Shown: positions 1 through 7,400 of the stretch, one piece after another
Numbering within the stretch: position 1 is the stretch's first letter
Layout: each line of letters begins with the position of its first letter
Source: an uncultured Clostridium sp.
GTDB lineage: Bacteria > Bacillota > Clostridia > TANB77 > CAG-508
Direction of reading: 5' to 3'
NCBI GenBank assembly: GCA_947057505.1
Contig: CAMSEM010000049.1
Location: forward strand, 1 to 8,762
DNA: 8,762 nucleotides
Position numbers and translations under genes: made by a program
Notes under the pieces: model-generated
The model's input: only the letters and a program-made list of their open reading frames with translations
Told to the model about the DNA's origin: nothing
Database searches by the model: none

Positions 1-150
1 TCCGATCTGGGTATTCAGGACAGGAGTGGAATGTTTTATATTGTATCAGGAGAACTTACACCAGAATCAAACAAACTATATCATGGTAAAATGAATGCAG
101 TTGGGAACATGGCAGGTTTATTACTTGGAATTTTTGCCATGTCAATTTAA
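1..150 (+). CDS. ZIP-family metal transporter, C-terminal fragment
   Basis: This frame is open from the first base of the window and ends in TAA at 148-150, so only the last 49 residues are visible. The fragment reads SGMFYIVSGELTPESNKLY, then a short glycine/asparagine turn and a final hydrophobic helix GLLLGIFAMSI. This resembles the last two membrane segments of ZIP-family divalent metal transporters, where an 'AGAMxYVxxxExIPE' helix is followed by a soluble turn and a glycine-rich terminal helix. ZIP proteins move zinc, iron or manganese into the cytoplasm across the inner membrane. The metal-binding histidine motifs of the central helices lie outside the window, so neither substrate nor activity can be judged. 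Another small membrane protein with a similar tail is possible. No U-rich terminator hairpin directly follows the stop. Confidence 0.62.
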   Translation, partial: SDLGIQDRSGMFYIVSGELTPESNKLYHGKMNAVGNMAGLLLGIFAMSI

Positions 151-185
151 AAAACAGAACTAACATTTTCTAAGCTCATATATTC

Positions 186-218
186 GCTAAGATTTCTTAG
201 CTGTAGAATCTTTGATTC
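186..218. repeat. Two small adjacent hairpins between convergent genes
   Basis: GCTAAG at 186-191 and CTTAGC at 196-201 form a perfect 6-bp stem with a 4-base loop. GAATC at 206-210 and GATTC at 214-218 form a 5-bp stem with a 3-base loop. They sit between the end of the + strand transporter gene (stop at 150) and the end of the - strand gene (stop at 237), where transcription from both sides should finish. Neither is followed by a run of U on either strand, so calling them terminators would be a guess. Confidence 0.35.
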
Positions 219-236
219 ATACGGATAAGATATGTG

Positions 237-617
237 TTAGAAAAATTTAAGTTTCGCATAATTAATTTCTACGGAAATTGCACTCTTCGAGATGCACTTT
301 CCTAGAATAAAAAAAGGTGTAGCAAAAGATTTTCCTAAACCAAATTTACCTACAAAAGAATTAATACTATCCATATCCTTTGTTTTTAAAATAGCACTTC
401 GAAGCAAATCAATAGAAGCACCTTTGACATTGCAAGCAAAACAAGCAGCTTTATGAACATTCATAGAGGATAATGCTTTAAAATCAAGCCTTTCTACATC
501 AAAAATTTCTATAATGCCTGGCTTTAATTGATGATCATGGCAAAAATGGTAAATATAATAGTTATTATCAGTTTCATCAGTCTCAAAAATTGCTTTTTCA
601 ATTTTAGCAGATCGGCT
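237..617 (-). pseudogene. Out-of-frame C-terminal continuation of the hypothetical gene
   Basis: On the - strand, the frame shifted by -1 relative to the upstream one has a TGA at 620-618 and then stays open to TAA at 239-237, about 126 codons. It has no internal ATG until 464 and no convincing ribosome binding site there, so independent translation is unlikely. The reading ...KIEKAIFETDETDN..., then LKPGIIEIFDVERLDF, then HKAACFACNVKGASIDLL looks like normal coding sequence and contains a CxxC pair. It connects to the upstream part near the five-base A run of the coding strand (594-598). Joining the two gives one protein of roughly 270 residues. The family is not recognised. I call this a broken gene because a start is missing. 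The alternatives are a sequencing or assembly indel, or translational slippage at GAAAAAG. Confidence 0.55.
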
Positions 618-1057
618 TCAGGAGAGCTTGAAATTAGATACATTTCGCGAGCATCTTTGTGGGAGACAATGAAATCCTCCAATTCTGTATAATGCTTACC
701 TTTATAAAATAACGTTAACTCGATAAGTAAATTAGAACGAGGATTTAATGCAATAATGGTACTTACAAAATTCTCATGATTAGTTAACTCTGGACTTTCC
801 TTTGCATAAGTTAAAATTTTGTTACCATCATTGCAATTCAATATTAAAGTATCCAAGTCATCTAACAAATCTTCTCTCAAAATGTTCGAAAAGGCGTCTA
901 AAAACTGATTAATAAACGTTCCATTACCGCATATGTCTAATTGCGTAATTACCTCCGTAGGTGTGCCAGAAAAGAAATAGCTTACACCAGACCGCTTATC
1001 TTCTAAGCTAAAATTCAATTTAAGTCCATCTTGCTCATTTAAAGTTACAGTATTCAT
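524..1057 (-). CDS. Hypothetical protein, N-terminal part of a frame-disrupted gene
   Basis: The start is well supported: ATG at 1057 is preceded by AAAGGAGG (complement of 1065-1072) with 7 bases between. The open frame gives 177 residues that I cannot assign to a family. The first ~150 residues look like a soluble, acidic, mixed alpha/beta protein (for example DLLDDLDTLILNCNDG and HYTELEDFIVSHKDAREMY). The last ~20 residues change character to a hydrophobic stretch, LMKLIITIIFTIFAMIIN. This change coincides with the point where an overlapping -1 frame opens and continues as ordinary protein for about 120 codons (237-617). The simplest reading is a single-base deletion or assembly error that converts a ~270-residue protein into a shorter product with an accidental hydrophobic tail. 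A genuine programmed frameshift giving a tail-anchored short form cannot be excluded. Codons are less A-dominated than in the + strand genes, which may point to a different origin. Confidence 0.6.
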   Translation of the reverse strand: MNTVTLNEQDGLKLNFSLEDKRSGVSYFFSGTPTEVITQLDICGNGTFINQFLDAFSNILREDLLDDLDTLILNCNDGNKILTYAKESPELTNHENFVSTIIALNPRSNLLIELTLFYKGKHYTELEDFIVSHKDAREMYLISSSPEADLLKLKKQFLRLMKLIITIIFTIFAMIIN

Positions 1058-1064
1058 GTCAATT

Positions 1065-1072
1065 CCTCCTTT
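1065..1072 (-). promoter_or_regulatory. Strong Shine-Dalgarno site
   Basis: The complement of CCTCCTTT reads AAAGGAGG, nearly perfect against the 16S anti-SD, 7 bases ahead of the ATG at 1057. It fixes the start of the - strand gene and shows that the gene is, or recently was, efficiently translated. Confidence 0.85.
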
Positions 1073-1074
1073 AA

Positions 1075-1094
1075 GTAACTATCTTAAAAGTTAC
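1075..1094 (-). promoter_or_regulatory. Small leader hairpin upstream of the minus-strand gene
   Basis: GTAACT at 1075-1080 and AGTTAC at 1089-1094 are perfectly complementary around an 8-base loop. The hairpin would lie in the 5' leader of the - strand transcript, immediately before the Shine-Dalgarno site, so it could affect translation. It may equally be chance in AT-rich DNA. Confidence 0.35.
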
Positions 1095-1101
1095 AATAAA
1101 A

Positions 1102-1129
1102 ATCTTACGTCAATATTATAACGTAAGAT
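1102..1129. promoter_or_regulatory. Inverted repeat framing a -10 box, probable operator
   Basis: ATCTTACGT at 1102-1110 and ACGTAAGAT at 1121-1129 form a perfect 9-bp dyad with a 10-base centre. The centre contains ATTATA (1115-1120), which on the - strand is the consensus -10 box TATAAT. No good -35 box lies at the expected distance: the hexamer at 17-bp spacing reads TTTATA, and TTGTTT is 20 bp away. The half-sites are about one helical turn apart on either side of the -10 box, the layout expected for a dimeric repressor that blocks the promoter of the - strand gene. A weak -35 would also fit activator dependence. The regulator is not identifiable here. Confidence 0.55.
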
Positions 1130-1192
1130 AAGTAAAATATAAACAAGTTATGAATAATTAACGATAAAGTCCATACATTATTTTAAATTACA

Positions 1193-1221
1193 TTGTAGAA
1201 CAAAGAAAATTATGATAAAAT
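1193..1221 (+). promoter_or_regulatory. Sigma-A promoter of the phosphatase gene
   Basis: TTGTAG (1193-1198) and TAAAAT (1216-1221) are separated by 17 bp, with an extended -10 TG at 1213-1214. It sits 35 bases before the ATG at 1257, giving a leader of about 28 bases with AAGAGGA (1241-1247) as ribosome binding site. Confidence 0.65.
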
Positions 1222-1256
1222 AAACCAAAACAACATAAGAAAGAGGAAAAATTAAA

Positions 1257-1706
1257 ATGAAAATCATGTTTATTTGTACAGGAAATATTTGTAGAAGTGC
1301 CATGGCAGAAGCCATGCTAAAGAAAATAGTAAAAAATAAAAAAATAGAAAATGTAGAGGTATACTCTTGTGGAACCTATGCTCAAACAGGAGATGTACCA
1401 ACATTAGATGCCATAGAAGTAATGGAAGAATATGGTATAGACTTAAAAGCACATAGAGCAACCAATATAAAAGAATCAAACATAGAAGAAATGGACATAA
1501 TATTATGTGCAACACTATCACACAAAGGAGCTGTTATCAGCCTATATCCAGAGCTTAGTAAAAAAGTATTTACCATGAAAGAATATGCAAACTTCAAAGA
1601 CGACTATAATATTTCAGACCCATGGGGCTATGGCATAGCAGTTTATAGAAAATGTGCTGCAGAAATCGAGCAATGTTTAAAGAAAATAGTTAAAACTATT
1701 TTCTAA
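1257..1706 (+). CDS. Low-molecular-weight protein tyrosine/arginine phosphatase
   Basis: This 149-residue protein is the normal length for the cytoplasmic low-molecular-weight phosphatase family. The catalytic P-loop is at residues 7-14, CTGNICRS, giving nucleophile Cys7 and phosphate-binding Arg13 (CX5R). The general-acid Asp is Asp121 in DPWGYG. The middle (ATLSHKGAVISLYPEL, then KVFTMKEY) resembles Bacillus YwlE, the protein arginine phosphatase that opposes McsB. However, the P-loop residue after Asn10 is Ile, whereas YwlE has a Thr there that is linked to phosphoarginine specificity. Ile is typical of the tyrosine phosphatases. The fold and chemistry (cysteinyl-phosphate hydrolysis) are clear; the substrate is not. 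The start is chosen because MKIMFICTGN is the conserved N-terminus and AAGAGGA precedes it. The gene has its own promoter and lies divergent from the unknown gene and upstream of pcrA, with no sign of an operon. Confidence 0.93.
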   Translation: MKIMFICTGNICRSAMAEAMLKKIVKNKKIENVEVYSCGTYAQTGDVPTLDAIEVMEEYGIDLKAHRATNIKESNIEEMDIILCATLSHKGAVISLYPELSKKVFTMKEYANFKDDYNISDPWGYGIAVYRKCAAEIEQCLKKIVKTIF

Positions 1707-1727
1707 AAGTAATAATTTAGACTTTTA

Positions 1728-1792
1728 AATCAAAGATTAGAATAGATTAGTTTCTTGCTCGCTTAGAAACTAATCTATTCTAATCTTTGATT
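1728..1792. repeat. Perfect 28-bp inverted repeat with 9-base loop
   Basis: The arm at 1728-1755 is exactly complementary to 1765-1792, and the loop is TGCTCGCTT (1756-1764). The left arm contains GATTAG twice (1735-1740 and 1745-1750) and the right arm contains CTAATC twice. It begins 21 bases after the phosphatase stop and ends 28 bases before the pcrA -35 box. In RNA it would make a very stable hairpin at the 3' end of the phosphatase transcript. It lacks the GC-rich stem base and following U-run of a textbook intrinsic terminator. Possible roles are a transcript 3'-end stabiliser, an RNase III substrate, a protein-binding dyad, or a remnant of a small mobile element. Confidence 0.8.
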
Positions 1793-1819
1793 AATAAACA
1801 AATGTTTTAATGAAAAGTA

Positions 1820-1849
1820 TTGACTTAAGATAAAGTTTTCATATATAAT
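1820..1849 (+). promoter_or_regulatory. Sigma-A promoter of pcrA
   Basis: TTGACT (1820-1825) and a perfect TATAAT (1844-1849) are separated by 18 bp. They lie 37 bases ahead of the pcrA ATG and 28 bases beyond the long inverted repeat. This indicates that pcrA is transcribed independently of the phosphatase gene. Confidence 0.75.
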
Positions 1850-1885
1850 AACAAAATAATCATAACAAAAGAAAGTGAGAAAAAA

Positions 1886-4177
1886 ATGCAAGATTTAATA
1901 GAAGGATTAAACGATAAACAAAAAGAAGCAGTACTTGCGGTAGAAGGACCATGCCTAGTAATAGCAGGAGCAGGGAGTGGAAAAACCAAAGTGCTAACTC
2001 ATAAAATAGCCTACTTAATTTCACAAAAAAACATAAAACCATGGAACATATTAGCAATTACCTTTACCAATAAAGCTGCTAGCGAAATGAAACAAAGAGT
2101 AGAAAACATTATAGGAGATGCAGCAGCAGAAATGTGGATGGGAACTTTCCACTCTATTTGTGTGCGTATTTTAAGAAGGTATATCGATAGAATAGGCTTT
2201 GACACCTCCTTTTTAATATTTGATAGTTCTGACCAAAGAACAGTGGTAAAAGAATGCCTAAAAACTTTGCAAATAGATGACAAAATGTTTACGGATAGAA
2301 GCGTTTTATCAGAAATAAGCAATGCCAAGAACGAAATGTTAACACCAAAAGCATACCAAACCAAATATGCAGGAGATTATAGAAAAGAAAAAATAGGACA
2401 AATCTATGAATTATATCAAAAAAAATTAAGAGAAAACAACAGCCTTGACTTTGATGATATTATCAACTACACCATAGATATTTTATCTGAAAACCCAGAT
2501 GTATTAGAATACTACACAGAAAAATTTAAATATGTCTTAGTAGACGAATATCAAGACACTAACAAAGCCCAATTTACCTTAGTATCTATTTTAGCATCAC
2601 GCTATGGAAACATTACGGTAGTAGGTGATAACGACCAAGGTATTTATAGCTTTAGAGGAGCAGATATTACCAACATATTAAACTTTGAAAAAGACTTTCC
2701 AGGAACTAACATCATTAAACTAGAGCAAAACTATCGTTGTACAGGAAATATTCTAAAGGCAGCAAATGCCGTAATTAAAAACAACGAAAACAAATATGAA
2801 AAAAAACTATGGACACAAAACGAAGAGGGAAGCCTTCCTTGCTTATACCAAGCAGAAGACGAATATGATGAAGCAAGGTACATTGTAGAACAAATTCATC
2901 ACCTAAAAACACAAGAATACTTAAAGCCACAAGACTTTGTTATTTTATACCGTATGAATGCTCAATCAAGAGCAATAGAAGACATACTAAGGAGAGAAGA
3001 TATTCCATACAAAGTAGTAGGTGGTGTAAAATTCTACGAAAGAAAAGAAATTAAAGACACCATTGCCTACTTAAGGTTAATTCATAATACAGCAGATAAC
3101 CTATCCTTAAGAAGAATTATTAATGAGCCTAAAAGAGGAATAGGAAAAACTAGTTTAGATAATATAGCACAAATATCAGACCAAACAGGCGCATCTATGT
3201 ATGAAATTATTAAACATGCAGAAGAATATGGACTAAATAGAGTAAAAGCAAATAGTCAAGAATTTATTACCTTAATAGAAGAATTAAGAGTAAAACAGCA
3301 AGAGCTTTCTATATCAGACCTATTAAAAGAAGTACTAAACAAATCTGGCTACACAAAAGCACTAGAACTTGAAAATACAATAGAAGCAGAAACAAGAATT
3401 CAAAACTTGGAAGAATTCTTAACCGTAGCAATCGAATTTGAAGAAGAATCAGCAGATAACAGTCTAGCAGAATTCCTAGAAGGAATTACATTATCTAGCG
3501 ACATCGATGAAATGCAAGACGAAGAAAACTCTGTTACCTTAATGACCTTACATAGTGCAAAAGGACTAGAATACCCAGTTGTATTTTTAGTAGGAATGGA
3601 AGAAGGCATCTTCCCAGGCTATAAATCTATAGGAGAGCCACGCGAACTAGAAGAAGAAAGACGTTTATTTTATGTTGGTATTACAAGAGCAAAGCAGTTC
3701 TTGCACCTAACATGTGCCAAACATAGAACCATATTTGGTTCAACTAGCTATAATGCCATTTCTAGGTTTATTAAAGAAATACCAGAAGACTTATTAGATG
3801 GAACCATAGAAACAAATCAAGAACCAACCTTTAAAGACCAAAACTATAACTGGGAATATGGAAGAACATCTGCAAGTAAAGTAACAACATACACTTTTGA
3901 ACCAAAAGCACAAGCAACTGCAAAAAATGCAGATACTAATTATCAATTTAGAACAGCGGAGAGCTTTTTAAACTCACTTACTCAAAAGAAAACACAAAAC
4001 GCAGTAGATATAACCAAATATAAAGAAGGGCAACACATTTACCACAAAAAATTTGGAGAAGGTGTTATTCAAAAAATAGAACCAGAAGGAGACGATTACA
4101 AACTAGACATTCAATTTATAAAATCTGGACATAAAAGACTAATGGCAAAATTTGCAGCATTAGAAGTAATACAATAA
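1886..4177 (+). CDS. pcrA: ATP-dependent DNA helicase PcrA (UvrD/Rep family, SF1A)
   Basis: This 763-residue protein is a complete 3'-5' DNA helicase used in repair, replication restart and clearing of proteins or RNA polymerase from DNA. The motifs run in the expected order. They are the Q motif (LNDKQKEAV, 8-16), Walker A (GAGSGKT, 28-34), motif Ia (ITFTNKAASEM, 58-68), Ib (GTFHSI, 86-91), Walker B/II (VDEYQDT, 219-225), III (VVGDNDQGIYSFRGAD, 245-260), IV (LEQNYR, 279-284), V (TLHSAKGLEYPVVF, 554-567) and VI (RRLFYVGITRAK, 592-603). After a low-complexity linker (~640-705), residues ~713-762 (HKKFGEGVIQKIE, then LDIQFIKSGHKRLM) form the Tudor-like C-terminal domain that contacts RNA polymerase in Gram-positive PcrA. 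All catalytic residues are present. The ATG at 1886 is preceded by the weak SD-like GAAAGTGAG and fits the family N-terminus. The gene ends in its own terminator; ligA, a common pcrA neighbour in Bacillota, is not next to it. Confidence 0.97.
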   Translation: MQDLIEGLNDKQKEAVLAVEGPCLVIAGAGSGKTKVLTHKIAYLISQKNIKPWNILAITFTNKAASEMKQRVENIIGDAAAEMWMGTFHSICVRILRRYIDRIGFDTSFLIFDSSDQRTVVKECLKTLQIDDKMFTDRSVLSEISNAKNEMLTPKAYQTKYAGDYRKEKIGQIYELYQKKLRENNSLDFDDIINYTIDILSENPDVLEYYTEKFKYVLVDEYQDTNKAQFTLVSILASRYGNITVVGDNDQGIYSFRGADITNILNFEKDFPGTNIIKLEQNYRCTGNILKAANAVIKNNENKYEKKLWTQNEEGSLPCLYQAEDEYDEARYIVEQIHHLKTQEYLKPQDFVILYRMNAQSRAIEDILRREDIPYKVVGGVKFYERKEIKDTIAYLRLIHNTADNLSLRRIINEPKRGIGKTSLDNIAQISDQTGASMYEIIKHAEEYGLNRVKANSQEFITLIEELRVKQQELSISDLLKEVLNKSGYTKALELENTIEAETRIQNLEEFLTVAIEFEEESADNSLAEFLEGITLSSDIDEMQDEENSVTLMTLHSAKGLEYPVVFLVGMEEGIFPGYKSIGEPRELEEERRLFYVGITRAKQFLHLTCAKHRTIFGSTSYNAISRFIKEIPEDLLDGTIETNQEPTFKDQNYNWEYGRTSASKVTTYTFEPKAQATAKNADTNYQFRTAESFLNSLTQKKTQNAVDITKYKEGQHIYHKKFGEGVIQKIEPEGDDYKLDIQFIKSGHKRLMAKFAALEVIQ

Positions 4178-4215
4178 TAACAAAGTAACTTAAACTCACA
4201 GTAATTATATAAATA

Positions 4216-4243
4216 AAAAAGCAGTTCGAAAGAGCTGTTTTTT
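4216..4243 (+). terminator. Intrinsic terminator of pcrA (GAAA tetraloop)
   Basis: AAAAAGCAGTTC (4216-4227) pairs with GAGCTGTTTTTT (4232-4243) across a GAAA tetraloop, 12 pairs including two G-U. The U-run completes the stem. It lies 38 bases after the pcrA stop. The A-run on the other side makes it potentially bidirectional. A second hairpin, CTGTTTTTT (4235-4243) with AAAAAACAG (4251-4259), overlaps it and is mutually exclusive with it. Confidence 0.85.
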
Positions 4244-4273
4244 GTTTATTAAAAAACAGTTAAAATTTCCCTA

Positions 4274-4372
4274 TCCGTAGTAAAATAAAACAAAAAAAAC
4301 AAAATTGTAACAAAAAAGTAATAAAGATGTAAAATTGTAAACAAAATACCTCGAAACCTATTTCCGTAGTAA
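4274..4372. repeat. Two interleaved pairs of short direct repeats
   Basis: TCCGTAGTAA occurs at 4274-4283 and 4363-4372, each preceded by a CCTAT-type sequence. Between them AAAATTGTAA occurs at 4301-4310 and 4331-4340, exactly 30 bp apart, followed each time by (A)CAAAA. All four copies lie in the non-coding stretch between the pcrA terminator and the promoter at 4411. That position suits binding sites for a regulator of the large surface-protein gene, but short repeats also arise by chance in DNA this AT-rich. I see no gene in 4244-4410. Confidence 0.4.
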
Positions 4373-4410
4373 CAGCAAGAACATTTGAAAATAAGGAAAA
4401 AATTGGCTTA

Positions 4411-4439
4411 TTGCAAGTAAAAAAAGACTGTGCTAATAT
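4411..4439 (+). promoter_or_regulatory. Extended -10 promoter of the large surface-protein gene
   Basis: TTGCAA (4411-4416), a 17-bp spacer, and TGC TAATAT (TG at 4431-4432, hexamer 4434-4439) make a good sigma-A promoter. Transcription would begin near 4446, about 25 bases before the ATG at 4471. An in-frame TTG at 4411 falls inside the -35 box, so it cannot be the translation start of this transcript. Confidence 0.72.
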
Positions 4440-4457
4440 AATATTAGATAGGTATGA

Positions 4458-4464
4458 AAGGGGA
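4458..4464 (+). promoter_or_regulatory. Ribosome binding site that fixes the start at 4471
   Basis: AAGGGGA lies 6 bases before ATG 4471. The protein from this ATG begins directly with a lysine-rich signal peptide, whereas the longer in-frame reading from 4411 would put 20 unrelated residues ahead of it. Confidence 0.75.
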
Positions 4465-4470
4465 AACATA

Positions 4471-7400
4471 ATGAAATTACAAATAAACAAACAAATTGTA
4501 AAAATATTTATTATTTTAACCACATTGGTATTAGCAGTACCAATAATTAGTTATGCAGCTGAAACAAATCAAATAACCAGTAATAAATATGTAGTATCAG
4601 AACTATATGACTATATTTTTAGAATAGAGCCAAAAACAACAGTAGAAGTATTAAAAAACAACATTAATGTACAAGATAAAACAAAAATAAAGATATATCA
4701 AGATAGTACATGTAAGACAGAAGTAACTTCTGGAAATATAGGAACAGGAATGGTATTAACGTATGTACCCCCACAAACATCAACAAAGCAAATACATAGA
4801 CTTAGTGTAATAGGTGACCTAAACAAAAATGGTCAAGTAGAAACACTAGAACTAAATAACTTAATTAAATATATTGTAAACAAAACCAAATATAATCTAA
4901 ATGAATTAGAGCTACTATCAGTAGATATGAACATGGATGGAGAAGTAAATCCTATTGATTTAACCATTATGATTAGATATATTGTATTTAATAAATTAGA
5001 AGAAAACATTGAAACAAAAGTAGAAGCTCCAACAGTAGTAGTAAAAACAGGAACAAAAGAAGTAGAAGACTGCTACAGAAGTAATGTTACCTTCCAAATA
5101 CAAAACGAAGAAAATAAGATAAAAATATTAAAAAGTATGTACAAAATAGAAGGTAGCCTAAATCAAGCTGAAAAACAAGTAAACCCAAATGAAATAATCA
5201 CTCTAACACAAGATGGAACTTATCAAATAACCACATATGCCTACTCTATATATGGAACAAAATCAAAACCAAAAACAAAAACAATAAAAATTGATAGAAC
5301 AGCACCACAAATAGGAGAAATTACAGTATCTACAGAAAATGCAAATACAAGTACAATAACAGTAACAGGAATTATAGATGAAATAAGCATGCCATATCAA
5401 ATAAGCTTTAGTAAAATTGAAAACCAATATAATTGGGAAAATAACACAAACCAAACTTTCACAAAAGAAGTAAATAGCAATGGAACATGGTATGTTGCAG
5501 TAAAAGATAAATCTGGAAATATTACTAAACAAAGTGTACAAGTAGAAAATGTGAAACCAAAAGTAGATGAAATTCAAGCTGTAGTAGAAGGAATTGTAGG
5601 AATAGAAGAAAACACAAATTTACATATAACTTGTACTGGGGAACCAAAAGATATTCATATTAATATTGGAGACGACACAGTACTAGAAATAGACAAAACA
5701 CAAATTACTAAAACACCAATAAAAGATGAAAATGGAAACACTATTGGCTATGATGTAAACATACCAGTAAGCGGATTAAAAGAAGGAGAAACAACCGTTG
5801 AAATTATAGTAGAAAACTATGATGGAACACAAGTAAAACAAACACAAACTGTAGGAATTGTAGATAAATCAAAAGGAAATGTTTTAATAGGAAAAACTTA
5901 TTATCCATCTATTACAAAAGCAATAGAAGCCATTAACAAACAAGGAACCATTACGATATTAAAAAATATTGCAGAAGATGTATTAGTACCAGCAGGAAAA
6001 GAAATAACACTGGAGATTGGTTATTATACCATTACAGGAAGAATTAATAACCAAGGAAAACTAACAATTCCATCAGGTTCTGTAATCAATCAAGAAGAAA
6101 CAATATACAACACAGGAACAGTTCATATAAAAAATGCAACAATCGCATCAAATGCAATTGCAATCCATAATTTGGCAACATGCAATATAACTATAGATAA
6201 TGGTAAAATTATATCACAAAATAACAATGCAATATTAAACTATGGAACCATGAAAATAGATGATAGTTTAGTACAAACAAATGCACAAGAAATAGAAGCT
6301 ATTTCAAATCAAGTAAATGGAAACTTAACTATTACAAGTGGTGAAGTAAAAGCGCCACATAGTACAGCTATTAATAATATAGGTAGTTTAACACTAGGAA
6401 TAAAAGATGGCAAAGTAAGTACTGCATCTCCAGACATTACAGCAAAAAATCATGGAATTGTAACTACAGGAATATTTAATTGGTATGATGGAAAAGTTAC
6501 AGCTGGGCAAACACTATATGGAACAGCTAATAAAGTAGAAGAAGGTTATTTAATATATGATTATACAGAAAATACACCATCTATAGCAACCCTAGTAACA
6601 CCAAGATACCAAGTAGGAACTAACAAATATGTAACCCTACAAGAGGCTGTAGAAGCTGTAAGCCCTGAGGGAACAATTAAGCTATTGCAAGATGCAGAAG
6701 ACTATTCAAATGTAAGTATTAGTAAAAAATTAACCATAGATTTAAACGGACATACCATTACAAGAAATAAAGAAATACAAATTTTAGAAAAGGGAAATGT
6801 AAACCTAAAATCAGGTAATATAAACGCAACAAGCCAAAGTGCAATAACATCCTATATGGGTAAATTAAAAATAGAACAAGCTAATGTAACAGGTAAAGAA
6901 TATGGTATATCACAATCAACAAACTCTCATTTAGAAATAATAAGTGGAACAATTAAAGGTAAAATAAATGGAATCAAAAGTCAAACACAAACCAATACCA
7001 TTATTTTAGGTGATAATACAAAGGCAATTAACCTAAATAATCCACTTATCATAGGTGGACAATATGGAATATTTGCAGCTGAAGGAACACAAGTATACTA
7101 TTATAGTGGAACAATAAAAGGAAATGAGCAACCAGGATACTATATGATAGAAACACCTATTTATAGAAATGGATACATTATGAATGTAAACAAAGAAGAA
7201 GAAAATTATGTATCTAAACTAATTGTAATGGCAGACTATAAAGTATCTGTAAAAAGAGAAACTTATATGAAATATTACAAAACAATTGCAGATGCAATAA
7301 AAGAAGCAAAAGAGTCTAACTTAGAAACAGAAATTAACTTTATGAAAGATATCAATGAAGACATTGTAATACCACAAAATACAAGCATTATCTTAAATGC

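Noticed and set aside
237..464. Separate 75-residue minus-strand gene starting at 464
   Set aside because: No good ribosome binding site precedes this ATG, and the same frame stays open upstream to 617 and joins the larger gene by a one-base shift. It is better read as the C-terminal part of that gene.
1270..1597. Open frames antisense to the phosphatase gene
   Set aside because: The sense strand encodes a clear enzyme with all catalytic motifs. The antisense products are leucine- and serine-rich shadows of A-rich codons and lack ribosome binding sites.
1728..1792. Standard intrinsic terminator of the phosphatase gene
   Set aside because: The hairpin is strong, but the stem is AT-rich and no U-run follows its 3' arm, so the simple terminator label is not supported.
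4411..4470. Longer start of the surface protein at TTG 4411
   Set aside because: The TTG lies in the -35 box of the promoter, has no ribosome binding site, and would place 20 extra residues before an ideal signal peptide. ATG 4471 has AAGGGGA in front.
4260..4523. Minus-strand open frame of 87 residues across the surface-protein promoter
   Set aside because: It is rich in Phe, Ile and Cys as expected from the complement of A-rich DNA, covers a well-formed promoter and signal peptide on the other strand, and has no credible start signal.
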